Origin: Nectonema munidae
Taxonomy: Eukaryota > Nematomorpha > Nectonematoida > Nectonematidae
Length of the DNA stretch: 64,000 nucleotides
Direction: 5' to 3'
NCBI GenBank assembly: GCA_030549495.1
Contig: JAUIRK010000058.1
Location: 231,501 to 295,500 of the forward strand
Shown: piece by piece, positions 1-10,312 of the stretch
Numbering within the stretch: position 1 is the first letter of the stretch
Layout of the letters: every line of letters begins with the position of its first letter
Made by a program: the position numbers and the translations under genes
Notes under the pieces: model-generated
What the model was told of the DNA's origin: nothing
Database searches by the model: none
What the model saw: the letters and a program-made list of their open reading frames with translations, nothing else

Positions 1-357
1 CATTTCGCCCCATAGACAATTTTCTCCCTGACAAATTGTCTCATAGGCTATTAGTTTCATCCATCTTTGCTTATTATATGTGTAAAATTATTTAAAAATT
101 TTATATTCTTGTTTATTTTATCTCTATTAAATTATTTCAAATTAATCAATTTACCTCTTAATTTTTTAGAATTGTCCATGAGACAAAATGTCTTATGAAA
201 ATAACGGGGCGAATTGTCCATGAAACAAAATGTCTTATGAAAATAATGGGGCGAATTGTCCATGGGACGAACTGTCTTATGAAAATAATGGGGCGAACTG
301 TCCATGGGACGAACTGTCTTATGAAAATAATGGGGCGAAATGTCCGAGGACCAAACT
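1..357. repeat. 42-bp tandem repeat array with an inverted partial unit at the window edge
   Basis: Four consecutive 42-bp units run from 171 to 338, followed by a partial unit to 357. Each carries the words TTGTCCATG, TGTCTTATGAAAATAA and TGGGGCGA. Positions 4-50 carry related words in the opposite orientation (TCGCCCCATAGACAATT, then TTGTCTCATAGG), so the array looks like one arm of a larger element that begins outside the window. The unit is 14 codons long, so it stays open on the minus strand; that open frame is a by-product of the repeat and not a gene. Confidence 0.8.
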
Positions 358-358
358 A

Positions 359-1486
359 ACATAAATCAAAGTATACGAGAAAAGAAAATCATTGCGTTTT
401 TTTGAATATTTCTATCTACAAATAAAATCTGTCAAATAGATCAAGTACATTTTTAACAACTGAAACATTTTGTTTCGATATTATATTTTTATTATAATAA
501 TCAACAAATTTTCTTAAAAAAAGTGATTTGATTATGTACAGTGTTAGTTATAAAATTTAACAATCGAACATTATAAAAAATATCTCTGCTCAAATATTAA
601 GCAAATAGAGTATTCTTGCCTTTAAACTGAATAGATAATCAAAACATTCATTCCCAAATAACTATTGAAAAAAATTTCTTGACTTAAAAAATTAAAGTTT
701 TCAAATGTTAAAAAATGTAGCAAACGTAGTGATAAAGATTTGGTGACTTTTGTTGAAAAAAATATTCTTAGTGCGAGTCTAACAATATTCATTGATATAA
801 AATTTTAACGATTGAAAACTATTTTAATTTAACTCTAAATGCAAATTAGACAGAAGCAGTGGTGTAGCCAAAAAAAGTTGATAGAAGGGGCACAATTTAA
901 AAACAAAAAACTTGCGCAACATTATTTATACTTTCTTGATCCTTTCATTGGAGAAATTTTCAAAAACTGATATCGCATAAGATTCATGGGGGCACCATGC
1001 GGTACATAGGAGTATGGGCACGGCCCCTTATGCCAGCCTAGCTACGTCACTGGAGAGAAGAGAGCTGAACGAGATAGGAGAGCTTAACAAGAGAAGAGGG
1101 CTTGAATGAAACAAGAGAGCTTGAATGAGCTTGAGTGAATGATTGAGTTTTAGCAGAGAAAGCGGAAGAGACACAGGAGACTGAAAGAGAAATAGAATCA
1201 CTGTGACAGAAGATGAGAAAATCTAGTGGATCATCAACATGTGTTTGCTCAAAAATATTACAAAGAGGAGACACTGTGATAAACATTGCTGACTTATTGT
1301 GTGCATATTGAAGCAATGGATTATTATTATATAGCTCTCACGCATCGTCTGCAAAATATGTTCGATAGGAAAAATGCGATAATCATACATGTTTTATAAA
1401 CAAGCAGCAACTCTTACTTATAGAAAATTATTGGGGGGGGGGGGGCGAAGGTCATTTTGCCCCCCCCCCCCGGATGTGCGCCCCTG
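359..1486 (+). repeat. Interspersed repeat copy 1 (non-autonomous, hAT-like 3' end)
   Basis: The sequence from AGTATACGAGAAAA onward matches a second copy at 47597-48462 over most of its length, and its two ends match a deleted copy at 56093-56180. It ends in GGATGTGCGCCCCTG, whose complement CAGGGGCGCACATCC looks like a hAT-type terminal repeat and recurs near 46266 and 52595. A run of 13 G at 1433-1445 and of 12 C at 1460-1471 lies just inside the end. This copy has about 250 bp of extra GAGAGCTTGAA-rich sequence (about 1050-1300) that copy 2 lacks. No protein is encoded. Confidence 0.7.
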
Positions 1487-1604
1487 ATCAACACGCCACA
1501 GTACTAATGTGCTTTCACTTCGCAAAAGAAATCAACCATTGGAGGAAGAAACCAGGTAATCAGAAGATAAAAAAGACAGTGGAGATGACTATTATCTCAT
1601 ATAT

Positions 1605-3170
1605 CAGTGCTTCCCAACTCGCGGTCCATGGACCACAGGATATATCATATATCAGATGGTCCACAACAAACATATGATTTTCCAATAACGCCTACAACAA
1701 AAAAATTCATCTTATCTTCTTACAATATTTTAGTTGTAACTCTTTTTACTCGCTACATTCCATACACTTATAATGTTAACGAGTTTCGCATGCACGCATA
1801 TATCATCTCTTTTACATCATTTTCATTTGTTCGTGTTACATCAATCACTTTTTCTCGCCTAGTTATCGAAATTCTCCATCCTTACTCGTAGGATGCTTTG
1901 GTTTCCAGTCATCACGCCATTTGTTGTGAAACTTTTGAATACCTGTTCTTTTTTAATTGAAAGTTTTTTTAATTGTACCTGAATTTTAGCTGCATACTAA
2001 TAAAATGAATTGTACCATTCATTGAGTTATAATTAAACTAATAGCGCACCATAATTAGTTCAAAATAAAAAAATATAGTTAATATAACTAGAAGCGCCAT
2101 TACTATAATTAGAAAGCGCAAATAATAAGTAGTTAACTTTCGTTAAAAAATTTTTGGCAAAAATTCATCGATCAATCTTATATTATATCTGTTAGAAGTT
2201 AAAAGGCACTAGAAGTTTGAAAATTGCAAATTATAATAAATTTGATTGAAATTTGAAAAGCCAATCAAAACATTCAAAAAAATTTTGATTGACAGATACG
2301 TAAACTGGACAATTACCATAAATGTTTTCTATTTTAGATACAAAAATTCTGATAGTATAAAATTTGTTTGTACTTTGTAAATGACAGTAGCAAAAAAAGT
2401 ATCCAGAAGACTACAATGAATTTGACTTTACTTTCCAACTAAAAGGTATTTTAAAGACTTAAAAATGTGATCGAAGTTTATTGCAAAATCCAAAATATTA
2501 TTTTGAACGTCGGATTTAAAAAAAAACAGCGTCTTGACTCAATATGCATTCTCTATGAATAGAAAACTAATCCAGTAGCAACTTGTTATGAGGCCTTGTG
2601 CAAAACAAATGGCCAAACTTGTTGTTGGAGAAGATGCTACTCACAAGCTGAATGATGTTTCCATTTCATATGATACATTTTCTAAACGATTAGTTGAAAT
2701 GTGAGAAAATAGTTGTGAACAAGTTTGAGGAATCTCCTTTGTTTTCAATACAATTAGATGAAACTACAGATGCCTCACTGTCTTCTAATCTTAGTTTTTG
2801 CACGTTATAAAAGTCTTGACACTGGCACAAAAGGCAAGGATATCTTTAAAATGGTCAATTATTATTTTGAAGCGAATGATTTGAGTTGTGATGATTTAGT
2901 AGGTGTCACTACTGATGGTGTTACTTCAATGTTAGGCTTAAGAACAGGTTTCCACAAACTAGTTAAAGAACGTAATCCGTTAGTTAATGGTATTCATTGC
3001 TTCATTCACAGAGAAGCATAGATATCAAGAACACTTCCAAATCACTTTAATGTACTTTTCAAAGAATTGATAATAGTAATTATCCATGTAAAATCATCAG
3101 CAGTGAACACCACGTTGTTCAGACAAATATGTCAAAATATGGAGTCTGGTTTTGAAGTACTGCTATTTCA
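1605..3170 (+). mobile_element. hAT transposon fossil, SCAND3/ZBED type, 3' truncated
   Basis: The left end reads CAGTGCTTCCCAAC followed by GGTCCATGGACC, the usual form of a hAT terminal repeat. Coding sequence is recognisable from about 2530 to 3165 and contains PCAKQMAKLVVGEDATHKL, a VGVTTDGVTSMLG stretch (the DGA region of SCAND3-like transposases) and HCFIHREA (the C..H segment). It is broken by stops and frame changes, and an internal piece between SLDTGT and KGKDIF is shorter than in the family. The 3' third, including the C-terminal dimerisation region, is missing, and a piggyBac end begins directly after it. It is not functional. Confidence 0.75.
2758..3021 (+). pseudogene. hAT transposase fragment (SCAND3-like catalytic region)
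   Basis: This is the longest open part of the hAT fossil (87 codons). It encodes a run ending in VNGIHCFIHREA, typical of the RNase-H-fold core of SCAND3/ZBED hAT transposases. The upstream strand of the same domain, ending in an FNTIR stretch that corresponds to the family's FSIQLDE, lies in another frame immediately before it. A family member would have about 600 residues, so this is a small relic. Confidence 0.7.
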
Positions 3171-3172
3171 CA

Positions 3173-4200
3173 CTTCCGTGCGGTCATTGACAGCAGGCAA
3201 TGTGCCCTCGCAGGACGGATAGTTTTGTATAACCTCCAAGGACGGATAATGGGAGTTTTACTCCCATTTTGAAAAAGCCTCGTTTTTTACACTTTTAAAG
3301 ATCTTTTTTAATTTTTGAAAAGTTTAAAGTAAATTTAGAGAAATCTTATTTTAATATAATATTACAAATGTCTTTAATTATCAGTCAGGACATAATGAAG
3401 GAAAGATGGCGTTAATATTTAAAAATAACAACAAAACCTTTTATTTATTTATGCACGAATCCTTATGTTTTCCAACTGAAGTCTACTTTCATTGACTAAT
3501 GATTTTATCTTATAGAACCTTTTTTCTTACATGAATACAGTGAACCTAATTCATTTGTATTATTATTTCTCTACCCAATATAGCGGTAAATTTTTTCGTT
3601 GTAAAGTTTTGCATCAAATGTATGAACTTTATTCAATATATTGTTTTTTGTATGTTTGCGATATGTAATGAAATATGTCCTGTTGCACCAAGTATAGAAT
3701 ATTATTGATATACATTGTATAAAAGCCAACAAACCTTCTAATGATATTACTATCATTTGTTTATATATATTTGTACTGGCTTGGAAATGTTATGAAACCA
3801 TTTGTTGCAGTTCTTTAGCTACACTAGTTTATGTAGAAATGAGTTCTGATAGCAATCCAAGTGATCTTGGTAGTGGAACTTTTGGATCTTATGTGTATGA
3901 TCCTAGTGATTTCGAAATAATGGATTCAAGTAGTGGAGAATATCTTTCATTGGATTCACTGGTTGCACCTGATGTCACGACATACTTTTGGGGACCCAAA
4001 GAAAACCGTGGAAGGTCTTTATCTGCAAATATTAGAAACGCTGCTTTGTCTCCACCAGGTCCTAAAGGTCTTTCTGACTCTTTTAAAAATTTTAATTTAT
4101 TTCTTTGGCCAAGTCTCATAAAAAGGAAAATCCAGTGAAAATTATAGGTATCATATTTTATCTACACATATAGAACAAGTCAATAAAATTTGTTTTTCTT
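3173..4200 (+). mobile_element. piggyBac-superfamily fragment A (left end plus N-terminal coding part)
   Basis: The left part (3173-3285) carries the ACGGATA motif twice, about 30 bp apart, and GGGAGTTTTACTCCCATTTTG. The piggyBac element at 59463-63166 has the same arrangement at its left end, so the two belong to one lineage. An open reading frame at 3839-4138 encodes its N-terminus. The DDE domain is absent, so only the left third remains. The right boundary is not defined. Confidence 0.6.
3839..4138 (+). pseudogene. piggyBac transposase N-terminal fragment
   Basis: These 99 codons begin with an acidic, serine-rich segment (MSSDSNPSDLGSG...) and continue into a W-G-P, RGRS, NIR and PPGP sequence. 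The same order is seen in the N-terminal frame at 60401-60646 (FTDSRGRS, ENIRDVASLPPGPR). The frame ends after SFKNFNLFL, where the transposase would continue with its FxLFF segment. No catalytic aspartates remain. The match to the second copy makes it real transposon coding sequence rather than a chance frame. Confidence 0.65.
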
Positions 4201-4269
4201 AACATATTTATACTTTACAAATACAAAAAAAATTGATCAAATTTGACTAATTCGATAAAAAAAATACTC

Positions 4270-4400
4270 AATAAAGATGTATCGGATATCCTCATTCTCA
4301 AAAAATTTTACATCCTCACCAGTAGATCGTTTTAATTTTGATGTTACAATAATATCCGCTTCCAAAAATTTTGAACACCTATATTCTTTGTAGCAGCAAA
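4270..4400 (+). repeat. Fragment of hAT-like MITE with GATGTATCGGATATCC end
   Basis: GATGTATCGGATATCC followed by CAAAAAATTTTACATCCTC matches, in opposite orientation, the end of the fuller MITE at 28265-28567. The other end is not clear here. Confidence 0.45.
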
Positions 4401-4848
4401 AATTTTTTTAATAAAAATATTTCTCTGAGTTACTTTTTTAATTTTTCTCTGAATATGTTTTTAAATTTTTTATTATGGTTAGTGGGTCATTTTTATTTTA
4501 GTTAATCATAAACGCACTCAAAAAACACTTTATTAGAGATCAGAGTGAATTTTGGCTTATTTATGGCACAAAGGAATTGAAATATGCTTCTTTATCAATT
4601 TCAACAATTTTTTTCATTCACAATTGTGGTTATTTGAAAGAAAATGAAGGAAGGTATCAAGAGAATTATAGTAATAGTATTTTTTCTCTTTTATTCTAGA
4701 TTTTCTCATGTAAAACGTAGGAAAGCTTATAACTAATAAGTAAACATTTTGAACTGGTAAACTTAGCTTTTGCATTCATATATTCTCAAAAAATTATTAT
4801 TAGTAATATAAAAATTGTGATAAGAAAGTATATCCACACTTTCTATGG

Positions 4849-4995
4849 GGTCGTTCACAATTGATGCCAACTAAAACGAGGGGGGGGGGGTATCCAAAGT
4901 TGACATAAGTCGATTTTGTTAAGTGATGATATATCTAAAAGTTGACATGGGGTTGAAATTTATCAAAAAAAGGTTGAAGTCAAATGTGAACGACC
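4849..4995. repeat. Small MITE with 11-bp perfect terminal inverted repeats
   Basis: The ends are GGTCGTTCACA (4849-4859) and TGTGAACGACC (4985-4995), perfect inverted repeats bounding 147 bp. The interior has a G tract and two AAGTTGACAT-like words. No target duplication is certain. Confidence 0.6.
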
Positions 4996-5225
4996 ATTGC
5001 GCGTAATGTTTTATGTAATATGGCAACAATAATGCTACTAGTGAGTGTAACTTCAATCTTGCTATACCAATTTATTTCTGCAAGAACAGCTTCAAAACCC
5101 TAATGTCATTGATATTCTATTTTAAAACAGCGCTATACATAATAAAATTTTTTTTTAAATTTAACATATTAAGTATTCAATGTAGAAAAACAGTACCATT
5201 TAAATAATAAAGCTTAGATTTTAAA

Positions 5226-5624
5226 ATGTTGAGTGCAGGGCGGTTGCAGGTTTTTTTAATTTTTTTACGCCCTATTCGATTAGTTTATCCTCCCTATTGT
5301 TCTTATGATGATATAGCTCATGTTATTTTGAATCGACTTATTTATCCTCTAGAATTTGATAATAAAAAGTTTTCTACATTTAATAATGTGAAAATTCTTT
5401 TTACTTGCACATCATTCGAACTAAATGGGAAGAATTATCCCAATCATTTTGTACCCTTGATTTCAATTGAAAAACATGCATCTTCCATGTCAACTGAGAA
5501 TGTCAGTATGATATCTGAAAATATTGTGCATAAGAAAGAAACTTCCAATGACATAGATGTTGAAAAAACAGGAATTGAAAAGGAAATTGTTTTTCGATTC
5601 TTTGATTACATAATTTTATTTTGA
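5226..5624 (+). CDS. Unrecognised open frame in the left inverted arm
   Basis: There are 132 codons from an ATG. The central part (YDDIAHVILNRLIYPLEFDN, then FNNVKILFTCTSFELNG) has a protein-like composition, and the tail is acidic and rich in S, E and K. I do not recognise the family. The inverted partner at 8395-8670 preserves the reading sense (FVPLVSIEKH, MSTEN) but is broken, which suggests a once-coding segment of a repeat and not a host gene. It may be the N-terminal part of the protein encoded by the enclosing element. Confidence 0.35.
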   Translation: MLSAGRLQVFLIFLRPIRLVYPPYCSYDDIAHVILNRLIYPLEFDNKKFSTFNNVKILFTCTSFELNGKNYPNHFVPLISIEKHASSMSTENVSMISENIVHKKETSNDIDVEKTGIEKEIVFRFFDYIILF

Positions 5625-5860
5625 TTATTTGACAAATATAATATTTAAAATCGTGCAAATTTCAAAGTATAGGTAATACCTTTTGTAACATCATATGAGG
5701 TAGCAAAATATGAACAGAATGTTTGATATTTTTTGATTTTTTAAAGAATATTTTTTGATTCTTTGATTACAGAATTTTATTTTGATTATTTGATAAAATA
5801 TATTATTTAATATCGTGAAAAAATTGCAAAAATATAGGTAATAAGTTATCTAACATCCTC
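5598..5860 (+). repeat. Tandem duplication with a period of about 160 bp
   Basis: The run TTTGATTACA.AATTTTATT with TTTGATTATTTGA, followed by ATCGTG and ATAGGTAATA, occurs at about 5600-5676 and again at about 5762-5845. It is diverged and AT-rich. Confidence 0.6.
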
Positions 5861-5879
5861 TCCCCGAATGAGGTATATC

Positions 5880-6360
5880 AAATCTTACATCTAGCAAAAT
5901 ATGAACTGATAGGTTAGAAATGAATTATCGCGGTATACAGGTTGGAGATGAACCATCGTAGTATACAGGTATAATGTATATAGGTAATAACTTATGTAGC
6001 ATCGTCTCCCCGAATGAGGTATATCAAATCTTACATCTAACAGAATGTGAACAGAAAGTTGAACATTGTCTCCCTAGTTATTTGTACATGGAATAGAAAC
6101 CATTGTAGTATACAGGTCAAATCTTACATCTAGCAGAATGTGAACAGAAAGTTGAACATTGTCTCTCTAGTTATTTGTACATGGAATAGAAACCATCGTA
6201 GTATACAGGTTGGAGATGAATCATCGTAGTATACAGGTTGGAGATGAATCATCGTAGTATACAGGTTGGAGATGAATCATCGTAGTATATAGTTTGGAGA
6301 TGAATCATCGTAGAATACAGGTTGGAGAAGAATCATCGTAATATACGGGTTGGAGATAAC
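5880..6360 (+). repeat. Nested tandem repeats: 28-bp minisatellite and 90-bp duplication
   Basis: Five 28-bp units (TGGAGATGAATCATCGTAGT plus ATACAGGT) run from 6211 to 6350. Scattered single units occur at about 5942 and 6190. Upstream, a block of about 90 bp (ATCTTACATCTA.CAGAATG through TGTACATGGAATAGAAACC) is repeated at about 6029-6115 and 6119-6210. The array ends in an unrelated GC-rich stretch at 6350-6400. Confidence 0.8.
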
Positions 6361-6559
6361 ACGCAAGTTGTCTACCCGCGTTCAACCGTACAGGTTATGA
6401 GAATCAAATATTTATGAAAAATTTATTCAATTATTTTATTTTATTTATAAATTTTTTTTCATATTTTAATAATTATTTTATATCCTAATTTGAAAAATGA
6501 ATTCCAAAAATTAAAGTTGAAGCGTTCAAAAAAATGAATCTATCTGGAAAAAGAACTTA

Positions 6560-7990
6560 AGTGTTATCTTCAAACAAAAGAGAGATTGTAAAATTCCATT
6601 AGTTGAATCTCTTTTCAAATTAACAAGAGTGGCAACAAACTACCAGTTCTTTGAAACTTTAATTTTTTATATAATAAAGTGAAAAGCCAAGACGAGCGGA
6701 TAAAAATTATGATGGCTGATATTGAGCTTCTCTGGACACAAACTTTAGATTTTGTAATTCCTTCAATTTCTCTTATGAGAAAAAAGCTGAAAAATTTAAT
6801 CAAACCTGGAAAAGAAAAATAAAAAAGGCCATCTGAAAAGTTTATAGAAATCACTCTTTTGAAGTTATTTGATCTTACTAATGTCAATGGTATATGGAAA
6901 AATTCAGAAGATAAAGAATTATATAAAAAGCAACTTGAAAGTGAAGGAAAGGTAGGTTTTGGAAAAGGCATTATCAAGCTCAATTCATCCAAGAAAAAGA
7001 ATTAGACTCAAAAATGTTGAAAACTTCTATCAAGCAAACTGAAACAATCTCTGATAATGAATCATTATCTCTCGTCAAACCTTTTTCTTCATCATCGTCA
7101 TGTGAAACTCACGAGCCAAAATACAAAAAAGGAATTACTGGTACGACAAGTCTTTTAGTGCGAAAAAATATTTAACTCACAAAGCTCATGAAATCCTTTG
7201 TGTATCAAAAATTAAGGTTATGATGTACCAGTGCCAAGACAATCATCCATATTGAAGAAAGTCATTAAAGAGATAAAGGAAATGAAAACTAAAATTTCCA
7301 GAGTTTTATCTAACTATGATTGTTTTTGTTTTCAGTTTGATGGGAAAATGTTAAAAGGAGAAGAAAATAAAGCTTTGTATTCTCAATTGTAAGAGTGGCT
7401 CAGCAAAAGCTATTTACAGTGACCTGGAGAAAATAATCGACCAATTCAACGCGTGGAAATACATTTCAATGATAATTTGTGACACCACGGCTACCAACAC
7501 AGGTTCTCAAATGTGAATAGTTAAAACGTGTTAAACTATTTTTTTCCTGAAAAAACAACAAAGCCGCAGTTGAGCAAAACTTATAGCCAGCTATTCTTAA
7601 TTGACGTGCCTAAAAGTGATAATCTTGGATTGCGTGATGATTACAAGTTTTAATATAAATTGTGCATCAGTTCTCAGTGGCCCTTAATCAACTGGAGAGC
7701 TTTGCCAAGTTTACATCAAGCGAGGTGGATTTCTAGGGCAATTTACGCACTCATTGGATTTTTTGTTGCCTAACATGCGAGAGACTCTTGAGAATGCGTG
7801 TGAATTCATTTCCAACGATTGGGCAGACGTTTGTTTTCACTTCCAACATTATGATGAAGAGATATATGAGAAATTGTTGAAAGCCATTGAAAAGACCTAA
7901 TGTATTAAAGCTTTAAAATCCTTCAGAACACATTAGAAAAGGGAGAAGTCGAGATTAGATATAGCCAGACGAATCAGAATTCCGAAAGAG
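6560..7990 (+). pseudogene. Divergent hAT-fold transposase, copy 1 (broken)
   Basis: Pieces in several frames match the copy at 17163-18666: LLKLFDLTNVNGIWKNSEDK (about 6853-6912), QLESEGKVG, a QFDGKMLKG segment, ICDTTATNTG, LHQARWISRAIYALIGFF and a final SERAIQL. The order D, then D-T-T-A-x-N-T-G, then A-R-W-x-S-R-A-I-Y, then E-R-A-I fits the acidic residues and helical insert of a hAT-like RNase H fold. I cannot assign it to a named family. There are many stops and frame changes, and the C-Q-H-H segment is not clear in this copy. Confidence 0.5.
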
Positions 7991-7998
7991 CAATACAA

Positions 7999-8136
7999 TT
8001 AACCCATTTAAGGCAAAGCAAAACAGACGATATCTAAAAACACGCAGACGATTTATATTCAAAGTCATTGAAAAAAGCAGACGAAGATGAAATTACTTAT
8101 ATTCCAAAATAGGAACATTGGCCGTAAATGGGTTAA
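7999..8136 (+). mobile_element. TTAA MITE, subfamily I, copy 1
   Basis: It is bounded by TTAA on both sides. The ends are AACCCATTTAAGG and CCGTAAATGGGTT, with the internal words GCAGACGATATCT, GCAGACGATTTATATTC and GCAGACGAAGATG, and the short palindrome CCAAAATAGG with flanking TTCC/GGAACA-type arms near the right end. The first arm base is changed here (ATTCC rather than GTTCC). It lies inside the composite unit at 5226-8690, so it arrived later. Confidence 0.85.
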
Positions 8137-8394
8137 TGGAGGAACTACATAACATATTTAAACATGAAGTTTATAGGAAAAAACGAATTCTGATTAATCG
8201 CAAATACAAATTTTTCTTTCTCAAAATAAACTTTAATATAAAATTGATTAAAAACCATTTTTTGAAAAATTAAATCATTTTTTAGTTAAATAAAATGAGT
8301 CATTTTTTCATTTTTTACCATAAAGGATTGGGAGGTTTTTTTGATAGCTTGGTCATTTTTATTAAAATTCTCCTCATTATTTTTATTTTGCAGA

Positions 8395-8670
8395 ACATTT
8401 TCTTTTTCGATTCCTGATTTTTAAACATCCATGTCATTGCAAGTTTCTCTGTTATGCGCAATGTTTTCAGATATACTGTCATTCTCAGTTGACATGCAAG
8501 ATACGTGTTTTTCAATTGAAACCAAGGGTACAAAATTATTGAAATAATTTTTCACATTATTAAATGTAGACAATTTTTATTATCAAATTATATAGGATAA
8601 ATAGTCGGTTCAAAATAACATGAGCTATATTCTCAAAAGAACAATTAGGCGGGTAAACTAATCGAATAGG
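8395..8670 (-). repeat. Right inverted arm of the composite unit
   Basis: Read on the minus strand it repeats 5271-5596: CCTATTCGATTAGTTTA, then GACTATTTATCCTAT, ACATTTAATAATGTG, and a FVPLVSIEKH-encoding stretch. It is about 40 bp shorter in the middle than the left arm. Confidence 0.75.
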
Positions 8671-8699
8671 TTTTTTATAATCGTTGAAGGGTCTTATAG

Positions 8700-10310
8700 T
8701 ATAAGTTATAGACCACATATATTTTCAAACAAATATCCCTAACTACATCATTATAAAACTTATATAATGGAAGAAAAATAACATCAGTGTACGCAAAAGA
8801 TTCAACAGCAAACTCCTCACTTTTATTTGACAAAACAAATAGAGTTGAATAAACAGTTATCTTGAGGAGAAGTTGCAGGGTAACTTCACTTAGATTGTGC
8901 GCAGAAGTAGTGGAGTGAGAAAGTGTATCGTGCGGCTTTGAAGTGAGTAGCTTTTCGAAAGAACGTTCTCCTTTGATTTTAGTGATTTGATGTGCCTCTG
9001 CGACGGAACCAGTGAGACCCTAATATTTATCCAATGTTTATCTATTTTTACATGTACACTTGTTATTATTTTGTCATGAAATGAAGTCACATGCACCTTT
9101 TATTATAAAACTGTTTATTTATCAGATTTGTTCTCATATTATGATGTTAATATCGACCATATATTTTAAAACTGTTTATTTATCTTGTTATTTGTTTTTA
9201 TAATAAAATTATAATTATTTTGTAAATTTTCTAAACAATTTTCATTTCTGATAAAAACCAATATTTTGAACTGGTATATTTTAGTATTTCTAAATATGAT
9301 TTTTATAGCTAAGGGATATGGAGGGAATATTTTTAAATATCTCGAATTTTTATCATGTGTCAAGGTTCCGAATATCTTTGTAATCTTCTAATATATAATA
9401 ATTTCAAGCGAATCATATCACAGGTCTGGCAAGATCTCCGGTAAAACAACTTGCCAGACCTTATTATATAAAAATTGTAAAATAAAAAAACATTTAAAAT
9501 AAAAATTTTCTAAAAATATTTTGCATACATATTAAGCAAACCATTTCAAAAATTCTACACAAAAGTTCAAGTCACTTAACTTAAAAATTGCAGTTTTATT
9601 TCATGAAAATAATATGATTGGTTGAAATGTTTATGTAATATATAATATTACTAATACTAATAAGACGATTTTTTTGGAAATGTTTACTTATTTGTTTTGA
9701 AGAAAAATTAAATTGTTTTCAATGTTCCTTTTTCATGATGCATTTAAAAGCTTATCGTTTGCTGTATACGCTAGAATAATGTATTTTTGAAGAAAAAAAG
9801 GTTTTTTGATAACTGGACTTTACTTCTAAAAATTTGGTTTAAATTTTAGTAAAAAAAGTGACCACTTTTTATTGAAAACATAATGTGAAGATTAAAACAA
9901 CAATTTTTTATTGAAAATGGTATCATAGGAAAGCTATACTCGTTGTGCTTAATATAGGCTATGTTTTACCAACAAAATATTTTCCATTTTGCAAAATATA
10001 CTTTTATGTGAGGTCAGTTAACTTTTATCTAGTTCGAAAAAATACCGATAATTTTTTAATTAATAAATTAATTACATTTTTTTTGCATATTTATAAAATA
10101 TACCCAATATATAAAAATAATACGTTGAAAAAATTGTTTTTTTATTTATTTATCAAATTTTCGATTTTAATATCTCATTTTAAAGGTAATATTATACTAA
10201 TTACGAAAATGTATAAATATTTTAAGTTTGAATTTTTTAAAATACTTTTTTGTCTCTTGATAAAATAACAAAATTTCTAACTTTGACCGCAAAAAAATAT
10301 ATAAGTCATT
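8700..10310. other. Gene-free AT-rich stretch; one hairpin
   Basis: Only short chance frames are present. The one structured item is an 11-bp perfect stem GGTCTGGCAAG (9423-9433) with CTTGCCAGACC (9450-9460) around a 16-nt loop. It may be a solo or internally deleted transposon pair of ends. Confidence 0.6.
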
Positions 10311-10312
10311 AC

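Larger units (their letters stand above)
5226..8690. mobile_element. Composite transposon-like unit with long inverted arms enclosing a C-Q-H-H transposase
   Basis: Arms at 5271-5596 and 8395-8670 are inverted copies of each other: both outer ends carry CCTATTCGATTAGTTTA and both share the CTCATGTTATTTTGAA word. Between them lie nested tandem repeats (5598-6360), a broken transposase (6560-7990) and a TTAA MITE (7999-8136). The arms contain coding-like sequence, because the left one is open for 132 codons, so they could be an inverted duplication of part of the transposon and not true terminal repeats. A second copy of the transposase at 17163-18666 lacks such arms. Confidence 0.5.

Noticed and set aside
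132-362. 76-codon minus-strand frame with HYFHKTVRPMDNS repeats
   Set aside because: It is only the translation of the 42-bp tandem array (14 codons per unit).
1047-1316. 89-codon serine-rich minus-strand frame
   Set aside because: It comes from GAGAGCTTGAA-type simple sequence inside an interspersed repeat and is absent from the second copy.
9945-10268. 107-codon frame rich in F, L, I and K
   Set aside because: Composition is that of translated AT-rich DNA; no motif, no splice context.
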